Assembly: GCA_028583415.1 (NCBI GenBank)
Contig: CM053276.1
Span: 55,822,814-55,886,813 of the forward strand
Length of the DNA: 64,000 nucleotides
Reading direction: 5' to 3'
Source of the DNA: Protea cynaroides
Taxonomy: Eukaryota > Streptophyta > Magnoliopsida > Proteales > Proteaceae
Part shown: positions 11,068 through 21,300 of the stretch, piece after piece
How positions within the stretch are numbered: the stretch's first letter is position 1
Layout of the letters: every line of letters starts with the position of its first letter
Translations under genes and position numbers: made by a program
The notes under the pieces: generated by a model
Database searches by the model: none
The model's input: only the letters and a program-made list of their open reading frames with translations
Told to the model about the DNA's origin: nothing

Positions 11068-11191
11068 CTGCAAAACAAGTGAAAAACAAGTGAAAAGTTA
11101 GAAATTTGTCGAAATTTCGACAGCATAACGGCTATAATTCAAGAAAAAAAAAGCCTCGAACTCACCCAAAAACATGGGGAGGAGGACTTAC
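11068..11191 (-). other. Predicted 5'-leader intron of the antisense gene (A)
   Basis: On the minus strand the donor is TTAC/GTAAGTCC and the acceptor TTGTTTTGCAG, six bases before the ATG. The intron is 124 nt. Element B has the same donor text (GTAAGTCCTCCTCCCC) and an acceptor at the same place, despite much sequence change between them. Confidence 0.65.
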
Positions 11192-11559
11192 GTAACCCCC
11201 ACACTCTTCAATAAACCTATCACAAGCAATTATAACAAGAAATTTCAAGAAATTTCAAGAACTAAGAAAAATTAGAAAATTTCGAAATTTCATGAAAACC
11301 TAGGTCAAAAGATGAAAGATTCGATTTTTATGAAAATCATTCGGTGGAACCCCAAATTAGTTGAGGGATTTTGCTCTTGGGGGTCCCTAAACCCTTTCTA
11401 AGCCGAAGGAAAATAATTCCTACGGTTAAAACATCTCGAACAAAGAAAAACCTAAATTTCTACATAAAGACGATATGGAAAATTCCTAAAATATGAGAGA
11501 GAGAGAAGAGACCTACCTAGAGACGATATGCTAGGTCTTGAATGGAAGGAATCGGCTTC

Positions 11560-11935
11560 AAATAGCACCGGTCGGACTGTAGCAACTCGGAACCCAGAGG
11601 AGAATCGCCACCGGAGAGAAAGAAAAAAAGAAAAAGTGAGAAAAATCTCACTTTTTCGCGATTTTAAAGTCAATTCTGGGCATACCGGTCGACGGTTTTG
11701 CCTATACCTATCGACCGGTATCAACCCAGGTGTGCGACCGCTATGTCTCGGCCAGAAAAATTTTCTGACCGGTCGACTATACCGGTCGCAACACTATATA
11801 CAGAGTGTCGACCGGTATCTCATAGACATGCGACCGCTATGTCTCGGCCAGAATTTTAATTCTGACCGGTCGACTATACCGGTCGCAGCATATTTCCACA
11901 GGTGTGCGACCGGTATGTTGCGACCGGTACGCCTC
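11560..11935. repeat. Cluster of ACCGGTCGAC / CGACCGGTAT motifs upstream of gag (A)
   Basis: The palindrome ACCGGT, usually extended to ACCGGTCG or CGACCGGT, occurs about eight times within 380 bp. This repeats the motif found in the LTR. It lies upstream of gag on the plus strand and upstream of the antisense gene on the minus strand, so it could be a shared control region. B has a shorter version near 39045-39180. Confidence 0.75.
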
Positions 11936-12045
11936 AAAGAGCCAGAAAAATTGAATTAAAATTTCTAAAATTTGTAATTGAAATGTTACTTCTCGACTAT
12001 TTTTCCCTGTGTTATTCGAGACTAACACTACTATTATTGATGATT

Positions 12046-12070
12046 CTCACGTGTTATGTCTTCTTCTCAG
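12046..12070 (+). promoter_or_regulatory. Splice acceptor before gag (A)
   Basis: A pyrimidine-rich stretch ending TTATGTCTTCTTCTCAG lies 20 bases before the gag ATG. It is conserved in B (39323-39339) although the neighbouring bases differ. It suggests that the long leader, including the antisense gene, is removed from some plus-strand RNA. I could not fix the donor. Confidence 0.55.
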
Positions 12071-12090
12071 ATCCAAATAAATAGTCTGAG

Positions 12091-13369
12091 ATGGCAGGTG
12101 GAAACGGTCGAAGGGGTCGGAAGCATCATCAGGTCAAGATGCGCCTAGAAGAAGAGCAAGCTGAGCAGGACCAGGTTAGAGAAACCAGCCCTGAAGTGGA
12201 GGAGGAACAGGTCCCGGAAGTACTGACAGAATTACCGGGACCACCCCACAGGAATTCCGAGACCATAGTTACAAACTTGGTCTATCAGATGCAAGCTCAA
12301 CAGAAGGAATTTCTGAGCGAAGTACTAAAGATGCTCAGGCAAGCAGGTTCTGTTTCCGCTGGAAAGACGCCCGAGTCAGGAGGAATTAACACTCCCCAAC
12401 CGGTGCAAAGTAGCCCAAGGCCGAGGGGCCAAGCACAGAATGTACCACCACCGCATCGGGTTCCGTCGCCTTCTGCGTATCTGGGGGCGTATCCGTATCC
12501 ACCACCATGGTACGGAGCAGATACACAGGGACAGCACGATCTTAGCAGGTCAGTGGACAGATTCTTGAAGTTGAAACCTTCATCGTTCACAGGCAGGACG
12601 GGGAAACCATTGTGGCCAGCATAGTGGGTTTCTGAAATGGAAAAGAACTTTCGACTGATGACCTGCACTGAGGAGGAGAAGGTCCTGTTTGCCACTCACA
12701 TGCTGAGAGAGGACGCAAATGCTTGGTGGAATTCCACACGGGCATATTTGGAGAACAAATATACACTAGTTGACTGGGAAGTGTTTAAACTAGCTTTCTT
12801 CGACAAATACTTCCCAAAGAGCTTCAGAGATCAAATGGAGAGAGAGTTTCTCAACCTGCAGCAGGGTCAGTCTACCGTAGATGTATATCAGTAGAGGTAC
12901 GAAGAGCTGTTCTTCTTCGCACCAGCCAGTATGCAGGAAGAAGAGACAAAGATACGTAGGTTCACCATGGGACTACGTGGGAGCATCAGAGAGCACCTTT
13001 TGGGTCTGGACAAGAAGACTTACAACGAGGCAGTGCAGGTTGTGAGGGTGATAGAGTCCAGTCAGAGGGACAGCTTCTTCGCTCAGAACAAGGGAGTGAA
13101 GAGATCTGCTGGAGAGAGCTCGGGTGGCGGTAATACTAGACCATTCCGCCCATACAGGGGGCAGACTGCTACAGCACCTGCGAGAAACAACCTGGCACCA
13201 CCTGTGCCACAATTAGCCAGACCCAACCCAAATATTAAATGTTATAACTGTCAGCAGCTGGGACATGTTGCAAGGAACTGCACGCTACTTAAGAAGCAAG
13301 CTCCCCAGCAAGCCAGAGTTTATGCAGTCACCACTGAAGAGGCAGCCGCATCACCTAATGTAGTAACTG
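12091..13369 (+). pseudogene. A gag (capsid and zinc knuckle), two TAG stops
   Basis: Gag packages the RNA in the cytoplasmic particle. The frame starts at ATGGCAGG, 20 bases after a splice acceptor. A disordered Gln/Pro-rich N-terminus is followed by the retrotransposon gag core (LKLKPSSFTG, WVSEMEKNFRLM, AFFDKYFPKSFRDQ, FLNLQQGQSTVDVY, RRFTMGLRGSIRE). The zinc knuckle CYNCQQLGHVARNC has the full CCHC spacing. TAG stops are at 12622-12624 (WPA*W) and 12892-12894 (YQ*RY; B has CAG there). The frame is otherwise unbroken to the predicted gag-protease intron. The first TAG is also present in B. Confidence 0.9.
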
Positions 13370-13447
13370 GTATGACTTTATCCCTTACTATTTAGTTTAT
13401 TCTTTCAGTTGTATGAGCATGTAGAACTAAGGGGCAATATATTCCAG
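13370..13447 (+). other. Predicted gag-protease intron (A)
   Basis: The 78-nt segment begins GTATGACT and ends ATATTCCAG. If removed, ACTG joins GAATTG and gives [17 protein letters not shown], the continuous gag-protease text expected for this family. If kept, TAG at 13393-13395 stops translation after gag. B (40641-40720) and D (48365-48433) have a segment at the same place with no protein similarity to family members. Confidence 0.7.
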
Positions 13448-14885
13448 GAATTGTAAATGTAGCTGGTCTACCCGCCAGAGTATTATTTAACTCTGGGGCC
13501 ACGCACTCCTTTGTTTCTATTTCCTTTGGGAAGCGAATGGAGTTACCAATCAAGCAATTGAACCCAAGCTTGATAGTTTGCTCTCCACTAGGAGTCGAAG
13601 TGGCTTTGACCAAGTATTATGGACCATGTACGGTATGTATTGAGGGCCGAGATTTAAAAGCAAGCCTAGTAATACTTGAGATGGCAGATTTTGATGTCAT
13701 TTTGGGGATGGATTGGCTAGGCCATCATTCGGCCGTCCTTTTATGTGGTGAAAGGAAGCTTGTGCTTACTGACAAAGAGGGAAGGGAATATAGTTTTGCT
13801 GGGATTAAGCTATCTAGGAAGCGGAAGTTGATCCTCTCTGCCCTAAAGACTAAGAGATGCTTGGAGAAAGGGGGAGTGGGTTATCTCGTATCTGTAGTCG
13901 ACCTCACAGCAGAGTCACTCAAGATGGAAGATATAGAGGTGGTTCGGGAGTTTCCAGATGTATTTCCAGAAGATCTTCCAGGCTTACCACCAGACAGGGC
14001 TACAGAATTTGTGATAGACCTTATACCAGGTTTGGCTCCGGTGTCTAAAGCACCATACAGGATGGCCCCGACATTGTTAAAGGAGTTGAAGACCCAATTA
14101 CAAGAATTGCTGGATAAGGGCTTCATACGACCTAGTATATCACCTTGGGGAGCACCTGTGTTGTTCGTCAAGAAGAAAGATGGAAGTGTACGACTATGTA
14201 TTGACTACCGTGAGCTAAACAAGTTGACGATCAAGAATCGGTATCCTTTGCCTAGGATCGATGATCTGTTCGATCAGCTGCAGGGTGCAAAGGTTTTCTC
14301 GAAGATCGATCTCCGATCGGGGTATCACCAATTGAAGATCAAGGCCGGAGATATTCCAAGACTGCTTTCGGGACGAGGTATGGGCATTATGAGTTTTCGG
14401 TTATGTCTTTCGGGTTGACCAATGCTCCGGCGTCGTTTATGGAACTGATGAACCGAGTGTTCCATGACATGTTGGACACTTCGGTCATCGTATTCATCGA
14501 TGACATATTGATCTACTCTAAGGACATGGAGACTCATACAGCGCATTTGAGGGCAGCCCTACAATGGCTGAGGGATGTGAGGCTTTATGCAAAATTCAAG
14601 AAGTGCGAGTTTTGGCTGAAGGAAGTGGCCTTCTTGGGCCATGTTGTATCTGGAGACGGTATCAAGGTTGATCCAAGCAAGATAGCTGCTATAGTAGGAT
14701 GGGAAGCACCAAAATCTGTTGCAGAGATTCGTAGTTTCCTTGGGTTGGCTGGCTATTATAGAAGATTCATGGAAGATTACTCTAGGATCGCGGTTCCACT
14801 CACCAGATTGACCAAGAAGGGAGAGAAATTTATATGGACAGATGAGTGTGAGAAGTGCTTCCAGACTTTGAAGTCAAGACTTGTC
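13448..14885 (+). pseudogene. A protease and reverse transcriptase
   Basis: Protease: the active-site triplet reads FNSGATHSF, so the catalytic Asp (GAC) is Asn (AAC, 13489-13491), which should abolish cleavage. The protease end ILGMDWL is intact. Reverse transcriptase follows with [42 protein letters not shown] and the catalytic [10 protein letters not shown] one-base deletion near 14360 shifts the frame between [14 protein letters not shown] and the [10 protein letters not shown] region. A second one-base deletion near 14886 ends this frame (KSRLV). The thumb region ([18 protein letters not shown]) is intact. Confidence 0.9.
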
Positions 14886-15275
14886 TTGCACCTATCTTGA
14901 CCATCCCCGAACCAAGCGTACCGTTTACTCTATATACGGATGCTTCGGGGGTTGGGTATTGGGTGTGTCCTGATGCAAGGAGAACAGGTGATCGCTTACG
15001 CATCAAGATAGTTAAAAGAGCATGAGAAGAACTATCCTACGCATGACTTGGAGCTAGCAGCGGTTATTCATGCAATCAAGACTTGGAGACACTATTTGTA
15101 CGGTGAAAAGTTTCAGATCAAGTCAGATCACAAGAGCTTAACTTATCTCTTCACTCAGAAGGATCTGAATATGAGACAGAGGAGATGGCTGGAATTGTTA
15201 AAAGATTATGATTGCGACATCCAGTACCATCCGGGTAAAGCAAATGTGGTGGCTGACGCCTTAAGCAGAAGTGGG
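14886..15275 (+). pseudogene. A RNase H domain, frameshifted
   Basis: RNase H removes the RNA template during cDNA synthesis. TLYTDASG (first catalytic Asp), [13 protein letters not shown] and [13 protein letters not shown] are readable. The frame is broken by a one-base insertion near 14950 (after DASG), by TAG at 15009-15011 (SRQL in B, CAG), and by a one-base deletion near 15270 after VADALSR. It is clearly decayed. Confidence 0.85.
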
Positions 15276-16921
15276 CATCGAAACCTGAGGCAGGACCGAG
15301 TACAAATGCTGCATTGTGTGCTGCAGCCTCGAGTTCGATGGAAATTGATGAAGAACATATTATCGAAACTGCAAAAGATCTAGTTGAGCAAGGCTTGATT
15401 CATAAGTTCACTATGATGTTCGCCGCATTGAAAATCTCACCGAGTCTAATTGATGAAGTCAAGGTAGCAATCCTACAGGATCCATATCTCAAGGACGGTG
15501 CAGAAGACTTAGAGAAGGGTTCGTGCAATCCCGACTTTACCTTGGAATCGGACAAAGTACTCAAGTATCGCGGACGGTTATGTATACCCGAGAGCGAAGA
15601 CTGCGATATCAGAGGCCGAGTTATGACTGAAGCTCATTACACTCCATATTCAGTACATCCAGGAAGTACCAAGATGTACCATGATCTAAGAAGACTATAT
15701 TGGTGGAGGGGTATGAAAGCAGATATAGCTCGTTTCGTGTTCCAATGTCTGAATTGTCAACAAGTTAAAGAGGAAAGGCAAAGACCCGCGGGTTTACTAT
15801 AGCCGTTACCAGAACCTGCATGGAAGTGGGATTGTATCACTATGGATTTCGTCACTGGCCTGCCTTTGACACCAAGGTCAGTGGATGCAGTTTGGGTTAT
15901 AGTAGATCGACTCACCAAGACGGCTCGATTTATTGCGGTTAGACCTCAGTATACCATGGAGAAATTGGCCAAGTTATATGTTGATAATATAGTCAGACTT
16001 CATGGTGTTCCAGAGAGTATAGTATCTGACAGAGATCCCCGTTTTACATCGAAGTTCTGGGAAGGATTACAGAAAGCTATGGGAACAAAGTTGAAGTTCA
16101 GTACGGCTTTCCATCCTCAGACGGACGGACAGTCAGAACGAACCATTCAAATTCTGGAAGATATGCTTCGAGCTTGTGCATTAGATTTCAAAGGAGCTTG
16201 GGATGAGAAGTTATCACTTATCGAGTTTGCTTACAACAACAGTTATCAGGCTACAATTCAGATGGCCCCATATGAGGCTCTCTATGGGAGAAAATGTCGT
16301 ACACCTCTGTTATGGAATGAAGTGGGGGAAAGAAGAATTGTAGGACCGGAGTTTGTTGAAGAAACTTGCCGAGTAATTGATCAGATCAAAGAGAGAGTAA
16401 AGACAGCTCAAGTTCGACAGAAGCACTATGCAGATAATCGACGTCGAGATCTGGAGTTTGCAGTGGGTGACAAAGTATTCTTGAGGATATCACCGGTGCG
16501 AGGTCTGAAACGGTTTGGTAAGAAGGGGAAGCTATGCCCCAGGTATGTGGGACCATATGAGATATTGAATCGATGCGGTAATGTAGCATATCAATTGGCT
16601 CTACCACCATCTATGTCTAGTATTCATAATGTGTTCCATGTGTCATTATTGAAGAAGTATGTCAGAGATCCATCGCATATCTTGAGCGCTGATCCTCCAG
16701 ACTTGACTGAAGACTTAACTTTCGAAGTGGTGCCTGTAATGCTCTCAAGCCGAAAATTTCAGCAACTTCGAACCAAGGATATCCATTATGTGAAGGTGCA
16801 TTGGAGAAGCCAAAATGTGGAGGAAATTACTTGGGAAGAAGAGAGCGCGATGAGGAAGGAGTACCCTAACCTTTTTGACGATCAAGGTACGTTCAAATTT
16901 CGAGGCCGAAATTTCTTTTAA
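15276..16921 (+). pseudogene. A integrase with chromodomain-like tail, one TAG
   Basis: The N-terminal zinc-binding region (H..H, then CLNCQQVK near 15750-15770) is followed by TAG at about 15800 (relatives have Gln). From there the frame is open to TAA at 16919-16921. The catalytic core keeps all three acidic residues: WDCITMDF, VSDRDPRF and the Glu of ERTIQILEDML. The C-terminal part has GLKRFGKKGKLCPRYVGPYEI and HNVFHVSLLKKYV. The tail (IHYVKVHWRSQNVEEITWE) is the chromodomain-like segment that in chromoviruses directs integration to chromatin. Apart from the TAG this is the best-preserved pol segment in the window. Confidence 0.9.
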
Positions 16922-16987
16922 AGGTGGGGGAGTTGTAGTACCTACATGCAAATTTCGGGACGAAATTTATTTTAAGGGTGGTGGAGT
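16918..16987 (+). promoter_or_regulatory. Duplicated polypurine tract (A)
   Basis: AAAGGTGGGGGAGTTGTAG (about 16919-16937) and AAGGGTGGTGGAGTTGTAAG (from 16974, running into the LTR) are two near-copies about 54 bp apart. The second touches the LTR and is the working plus-strand primer by position. B has the same arrangement (44182-44195 and 44235-44250). Confidence 0.8.
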
Positions 16988-19343
16988 TGTAAGACCCGCA
17001 CTCTGAAAACCCGGTCTAACCTTGGTTTTATATCGTGACAGGTCTTCCGATCATCACCGAGCCAGACGGGGCAAGCGGATAACAAACAGGTACAAAATTG
17101 GATCAAAGTCAACCAATTATGCCTGATTTTAGATACCGGTTGATGGTACCGGATGATGGTACCGGTCGACCAGTATGGCCTGCACAGCTATGTGCGAGAA
17201 TTTGGAAATTGGTCTCTGCGGGTCCCACTTTCCTGATTTCGAATCCTAGAAGTTTCCTAATCCTACTGGGTTACTAAACCCTATTTCTAGCCTATAAATA
17301 CACCCTTAAACCCCTCAAATCCTTTCCATTGTCTCTCACAAACCCTAGAGAAGAGAAAGAGCTTGGAAAGGAGAAGGAGCTAGGACGAAGAAGGAGGTGC
17401 CGCCTTTACCGTTTGACGAAGCTCACGCTACGCCTGTCAACGGTAAGTGTTTGAATCCATCTTCTTACCCTATGATAGTTGTGTGGGTGGATCAATATCG
17501 AGCAAAGTAGGTATTGATCTAAAACCCTAAATTGGCCAATAAACCCTAAGTTGCCGTCAAACCCTAGATTTGACTTTCGAGATGATATTCACCGAAACGA
17601 GACTTGAATGAGTTGGGGATAACTCTAACTCAAAGCCTAGACTTAGAATGGATAGAGGAAACCCTTAAAATCCATGGAGGATGGTCGACGGCAGTCGAAG
17701 AACCCATGTATGGTCTTCCGAAGACATACCGGTCGACTATACCGGTTGCACATAGTGCGACCGGTATGTTGCGACCGCTACCTCTCGGGAGGTTGTTTGT
17801 GGGGGACCGGCTGACCATACCGGTCGCCAGTCTTTCCCACAGAGCTGCGACCGGTACATGCCACCGGTCAGCTCTGTGAGGGTATTTGTGATCTCTGTTG
17901 GTTTCCGACCAACATGAAACCCTAAGCGATGTATTCTAATGAAACCCTAATAATATTGTAGGACTTCGTGACTTATCGTTTGGATCTTGCGACGTGGAGC
18001 AAGTTATTGAACGAGCGTCAGGTAAGGGAATCTGACCTAAACCTAATAATTAATGGACAGTAAATCGTTGTTAATCATTGAATATCTATGATGTGATGTT
18101 TGTGCATATTCACATGCCATCCTTTACTTTCAGTTATTATTATTGTTCATGCATTCATAGGATGTGATTGTTAGGCATGTGATTGTTTTCGTTGGTGTAT
18201 GGAGTGGGGCATGGGCCTGGGATCGCTCTTCACACTGGCACCTTTTGTAGTATTCTGTCTTAACATGCTTGGTACGGGTGGGGTATTAGGGGAAGATCGT
18301 GGTACGGTGGTCTCCGATATTGATGTTGTCCCGGCCATCGTTGTGTGGTACTGAGGATTCCGAGTCGACGCTGGCTTGTCCACGATGCTTTAGCTCTATC
18401 TCTATGCCGTAGGGAGTTATGTTGGGATAGGGTCTACCTGCGTATTGTTTCTATCCTAGTGGGTTAGTTGCGGATAGGGTATCAGGGGGAGGTGAGGTGT
18501 GGTGGTCTCCGACCCGGCCTGCACGCTCTAGCTCTATCTCTATGCCGTAGACGGCTGTGCTGGGATAGAGCATACATTGTTGATATATAGGATTGGTTAG
18601 TTGCGAGCCCAATTTGTGAGCCCTGGCCAGTAAGGGCTTAGGTACTGGTATGGGTAGAGTATCAGGGGAGGTGCGGGTATACCTTAGCTCTATCTCTATT
18701 CCATGATGGGTGCATATGGGTTGATAGTAGTGTGATTACTGTGCGACGCCACACACTCGTGTATAGAGGTGCGGGGGCCACCAAACCTTTCTATAGCACA
18801 TTGCAAATTTAAAACCAGACCACAGCATAAAATGATTGTTACTCATGCATAATCTTGTGAAACTGTCTGATTGTCTTACTGAGCTGTGTTGTGTGCTCAC
18901 CCTTTGTATATACATTGTTTTTAGATGTTGATGCAGGATACACTGTGGATGACTATGTGAACGCTCCGGCGTATGGAGGTGTGGCTGCTCTAGATGTGCA
19001 AGCAGGAGAGGACGAGCATGACGCTTCATGCGAGTGCCCTTTCTGCGTGTACCTGTGATGGATTTTATTTATCTATTTCAGTTATTTTGATTGGATTAAA
19101 GGGATGTAATGATATTATTATTATGTGTTTGATTTTGAATAATGGGATATTTATTTAAAATTATCAATAGATACTCAGTTCATTCTATTTAAAGTCTTCC
19201 ACTGTATATTTACATTCTGATTGTGGTTATGTGTAATTGGTTTGTATGGGTGGACACGGCCTATTCGAGATCCTGGTGTGAACCGTTGGTTCAATGACGG
19301 TTCACTCACACCGTTCTGGTTGGATCAGAATTGGGGTGTGACA
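16988..19343 (+). repeat. A 3' LTR (2356 bp)
   Basis: It is nearly identical to 7125-9478, with differences concentrated in the first 300 bp and mostly C/T or G/A transitions. Its end, TGTGACA, is followed by the target duplication TGAAA. A TATA box (TATAAATA) lies at 17293-17300. Confidence 0.95.
17382..19058 (+). pseudogene. LTR gene, A 3' copy (exons 17382-17442, 17962-18021, 18925-19058)
   Basis: Splice sites, exon lengths and reading frame are the same as in the 5' LTR. Exons 2 and 3 are open and end with TGA at 19056-19058. The position of the first ATG reads AGG (17382-17384), and no other in-frame ATG lies before the upstream TAG. Unless translation starts elsewhere, this copy makes no protein. 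B has AGG in the same setting, so the ATG of the A 5' LTR may be the derived state. Confidence 0.5.
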
Positions 19344-20099
19344 TGAAATGTCCGACCACATGACCAAAATTCATGTGGTTGCACTGTCTTGAGGTGTGGT
19401 TGGTCACACCTGTTTAGGTATGCGACCACACGCTCATAATTGAGTGTTTTTCGGTTGATTTCATACCTGGTCTTGTGGTTTCTTTAAGCACTTGGTTCAC
19501 TTGGCTCGACCATGATAGGAAGACCTGATACAAGGTGGTAAAACCGGTTAGTTTGATACGGATCTTACAGTAAGCACCTCACTTTTGCCATCCCTATTGA
19601 ACCAAGTCTTACTGGACTGTAACAACAAGGTGGGAGAGATGAGAGAAAGTTTGAAAAGTGCAAGGGAGCGAGTAAAACTCTCTTAAAAATAAAAGTCAAT
19701 CAGCCCCGACAGTGCTCTCTATATTCTTTTGAGAAGAGCTGCAATGGTCCCTATTGTCCATGCAGGTTGGTGGATCTCAATACATGTTTTGAATTTTGGC
19801 TGTGACTTTGATACGATTTTTGGTGGGTCCCATAGTAAGGAAATGTATTCCAACCTGCATGGATGCATAGGTCTTGGAAATACCTTCAAAATGAGACCAG
19901 AATCACTCAATTCTGATGTCAAACGAAGAAGATATGACGATTTTAGTTTGGGGATAAGAATAAGGGTATTTTCCAAAGATTAATAATATCTAGGGGCTTG
20001 CATGCAAATTATCGTAAGTTTAATTATTTAAACTTCTCATATCTTGCTCATCTGACTTCTAAATAAAGTGATTACAGTGCCATTATTCTATATTTTTGG

Positions 20100-20665
20100 T
20101 GCTGTATAAACTGGACGTGGAAAATCTGGAGTAGAGGTCTCCGAAGGATCTCTTACGGAGCCACAAGCTGATATGCCCGCTTAAAATTTAATTCCTCATA
20201 ATTTTATTATCCGACCTCCAAATCAGGTGATTTAGGTCTCGATATGTTCCATTTTTAGTACTCTACAAAGTGGACATGAAGGATTTGAGACAAAGATCTC
20301 CAAGGCATCCCATGTACAGTTGCTAGCCGAATTATCGTAAATTAGCCTGCATAAACTTCAGAAATTCATAAGTTGGTCATTTTACATCCAAATGAGGTAA
20401 TTCAAACTCTACTATTTCTCATTTTTAGTTCTCCATGAAGTTGATGTGAAGAATTTGGAGCAGAGGTTTCTGAGGCATCCCATGCAGAGTTGCTAACCGA
20501 ATTATCATGAATTAGCCTATTTAAACTTCTAGAAAATTAATAAGTTGGACATTTTACATCCAAATAAGGTGATTCAGGCTCTAGTATTCCTCATCTTTAG
20601 TGTTCTACAAACTGATCATAGAAAATTTGGGGTAAAGGCTATCAAAATATTTCATGCGGAATGGC
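20100..20665. repeat. Degenerate tandem repeat of about 170-180 bp in X2
   Basis: The phrase CTACAAA.TGGACRTGRA followed by a GGAGTAGAGGTCTCCGAAGG-like segment recurs near 20100, 20260, 20430 and 20612. Similar phrases recur in X3 at about 59470, 59630, 59790 and 59950, and in X1 near 1945 and 2110. It is a family feature of this LTR. Confidence 0.6.
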
Positions 20666-20962
20666 GGCGAAAATGATCCATGAAATGATAGAGAGACAAA
20701 AACCAATCTTGGCCCAACCCAACTCAAACCATATCACTTTAAGCTAGTTAACTCATGTCCATCCAACCCTATCAAATCAGTCTGGCTTAGTCAACATTGA
20801 ACAAGTTAGTGTGGACCAAACCAGTTCATTCCATTTGCGTGTACATTGTATAGTATATTATATAGTGTATTATATAGTATGTTATATGATTTTTATATTA
20901 CAAATTATATTATTATCTTTTATATATATGGTACGTGTGTGCATGCTGGCCATCAGGTATGG

Positions 20963-21300
20963 AAAGAATTAAAAGGATCCGGTGAGAGTTGATTTATGGA
21001 AAGAAAATAAAGAAAAAAAATAAAAGGAAAGATGAGGGAAAGAGAACTCGAGAGAGTGAGATTGGAAAGAGAGAGAGAGAAGGACAGAAAGGAAAGAAAA
21101 GAAAGCGGAGAAGATTAAAAAAGAAAAGGAAAGAAAGTTGAGGAAAAAATGAGACAAAAGAGGGGAGAATGAGAGAGAACGTAAAGGGAGAAGTAGATTA
21201 AGAGAGAGATTGAAAAAAAAGAAAAAAAAAAGCAAAAGATGAAGAAGGAGGGAGATAGAGAAGAAGAGGACGAGAGAAGAGAGCAGCAGGGAAGTAGAGT
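20963..21300. repeat. Purine-rich tract in X2
   Basis: The plus strand is almost entirely A and G (GAGAGA, AAAGAAAAAG and similar). It corresponds to the longer tract at 60255-61440 in X3 and the pyrimidine tract in X1. The complementary open frames are low-complexity Ser/Leu/Phe strings and are not genes. Confidence 0.8.

Larger units (their letters stand above)
7125..19343 (+). mobile_element. A: complete 12.2-kb chromovirus (Tekay/Del-like) LTR retrotransposon
   Basis: Both LTRs begin TGTAAGACCC and end TGTGACA. The element is flanked by a perfect 5-bp target duplication, TGAAA (7120-7124 and 19344-19348). Internal order: tRNA-Met primer site, antisense gene, splice acceptor, gag, short intron, protease, reverse transcriptase, RNase H, integrase with chromodomain-like tail, two polypurine stretches. 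The LTR pair differs at scattered, mostly transition sites, so it is the youngest of the elements that still have two LTRs here. Stops and frameshifts in gag-pol mean it is not autonomous now. The Tekay/Del assignment rests on LTR size, primer site and chromodomain and is an inference. Confidence 0.95.
5992..19569 (-). mobile_element. E: LTR fragment of a C-type chromovirus, split by A
   Basis: Positions 5992-7124 and 19344-19569 together align in order with the LTR of C (from about 26887 to 28410). Read on the minus strand they carry the same landmarks: the box ending at 19569 (TGTAAG on the minus strand), GTGGTC/GACCAC clusters at 6413-6595, a TATA-like box (complement of 6976-6985) and the exon 2 equivalent near 6287-6345. 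The left part is missing because F entered here, and A entered at 7124. Only this LTR portion is visible; no E coding sequence is in the window. Confidence 0.8.

Noticed and set aside
13857..14171. Extra frames overlapping A protease and reverse transcriptase
   Set aside because: Shadows of the pol frame, with no similarity of their own.
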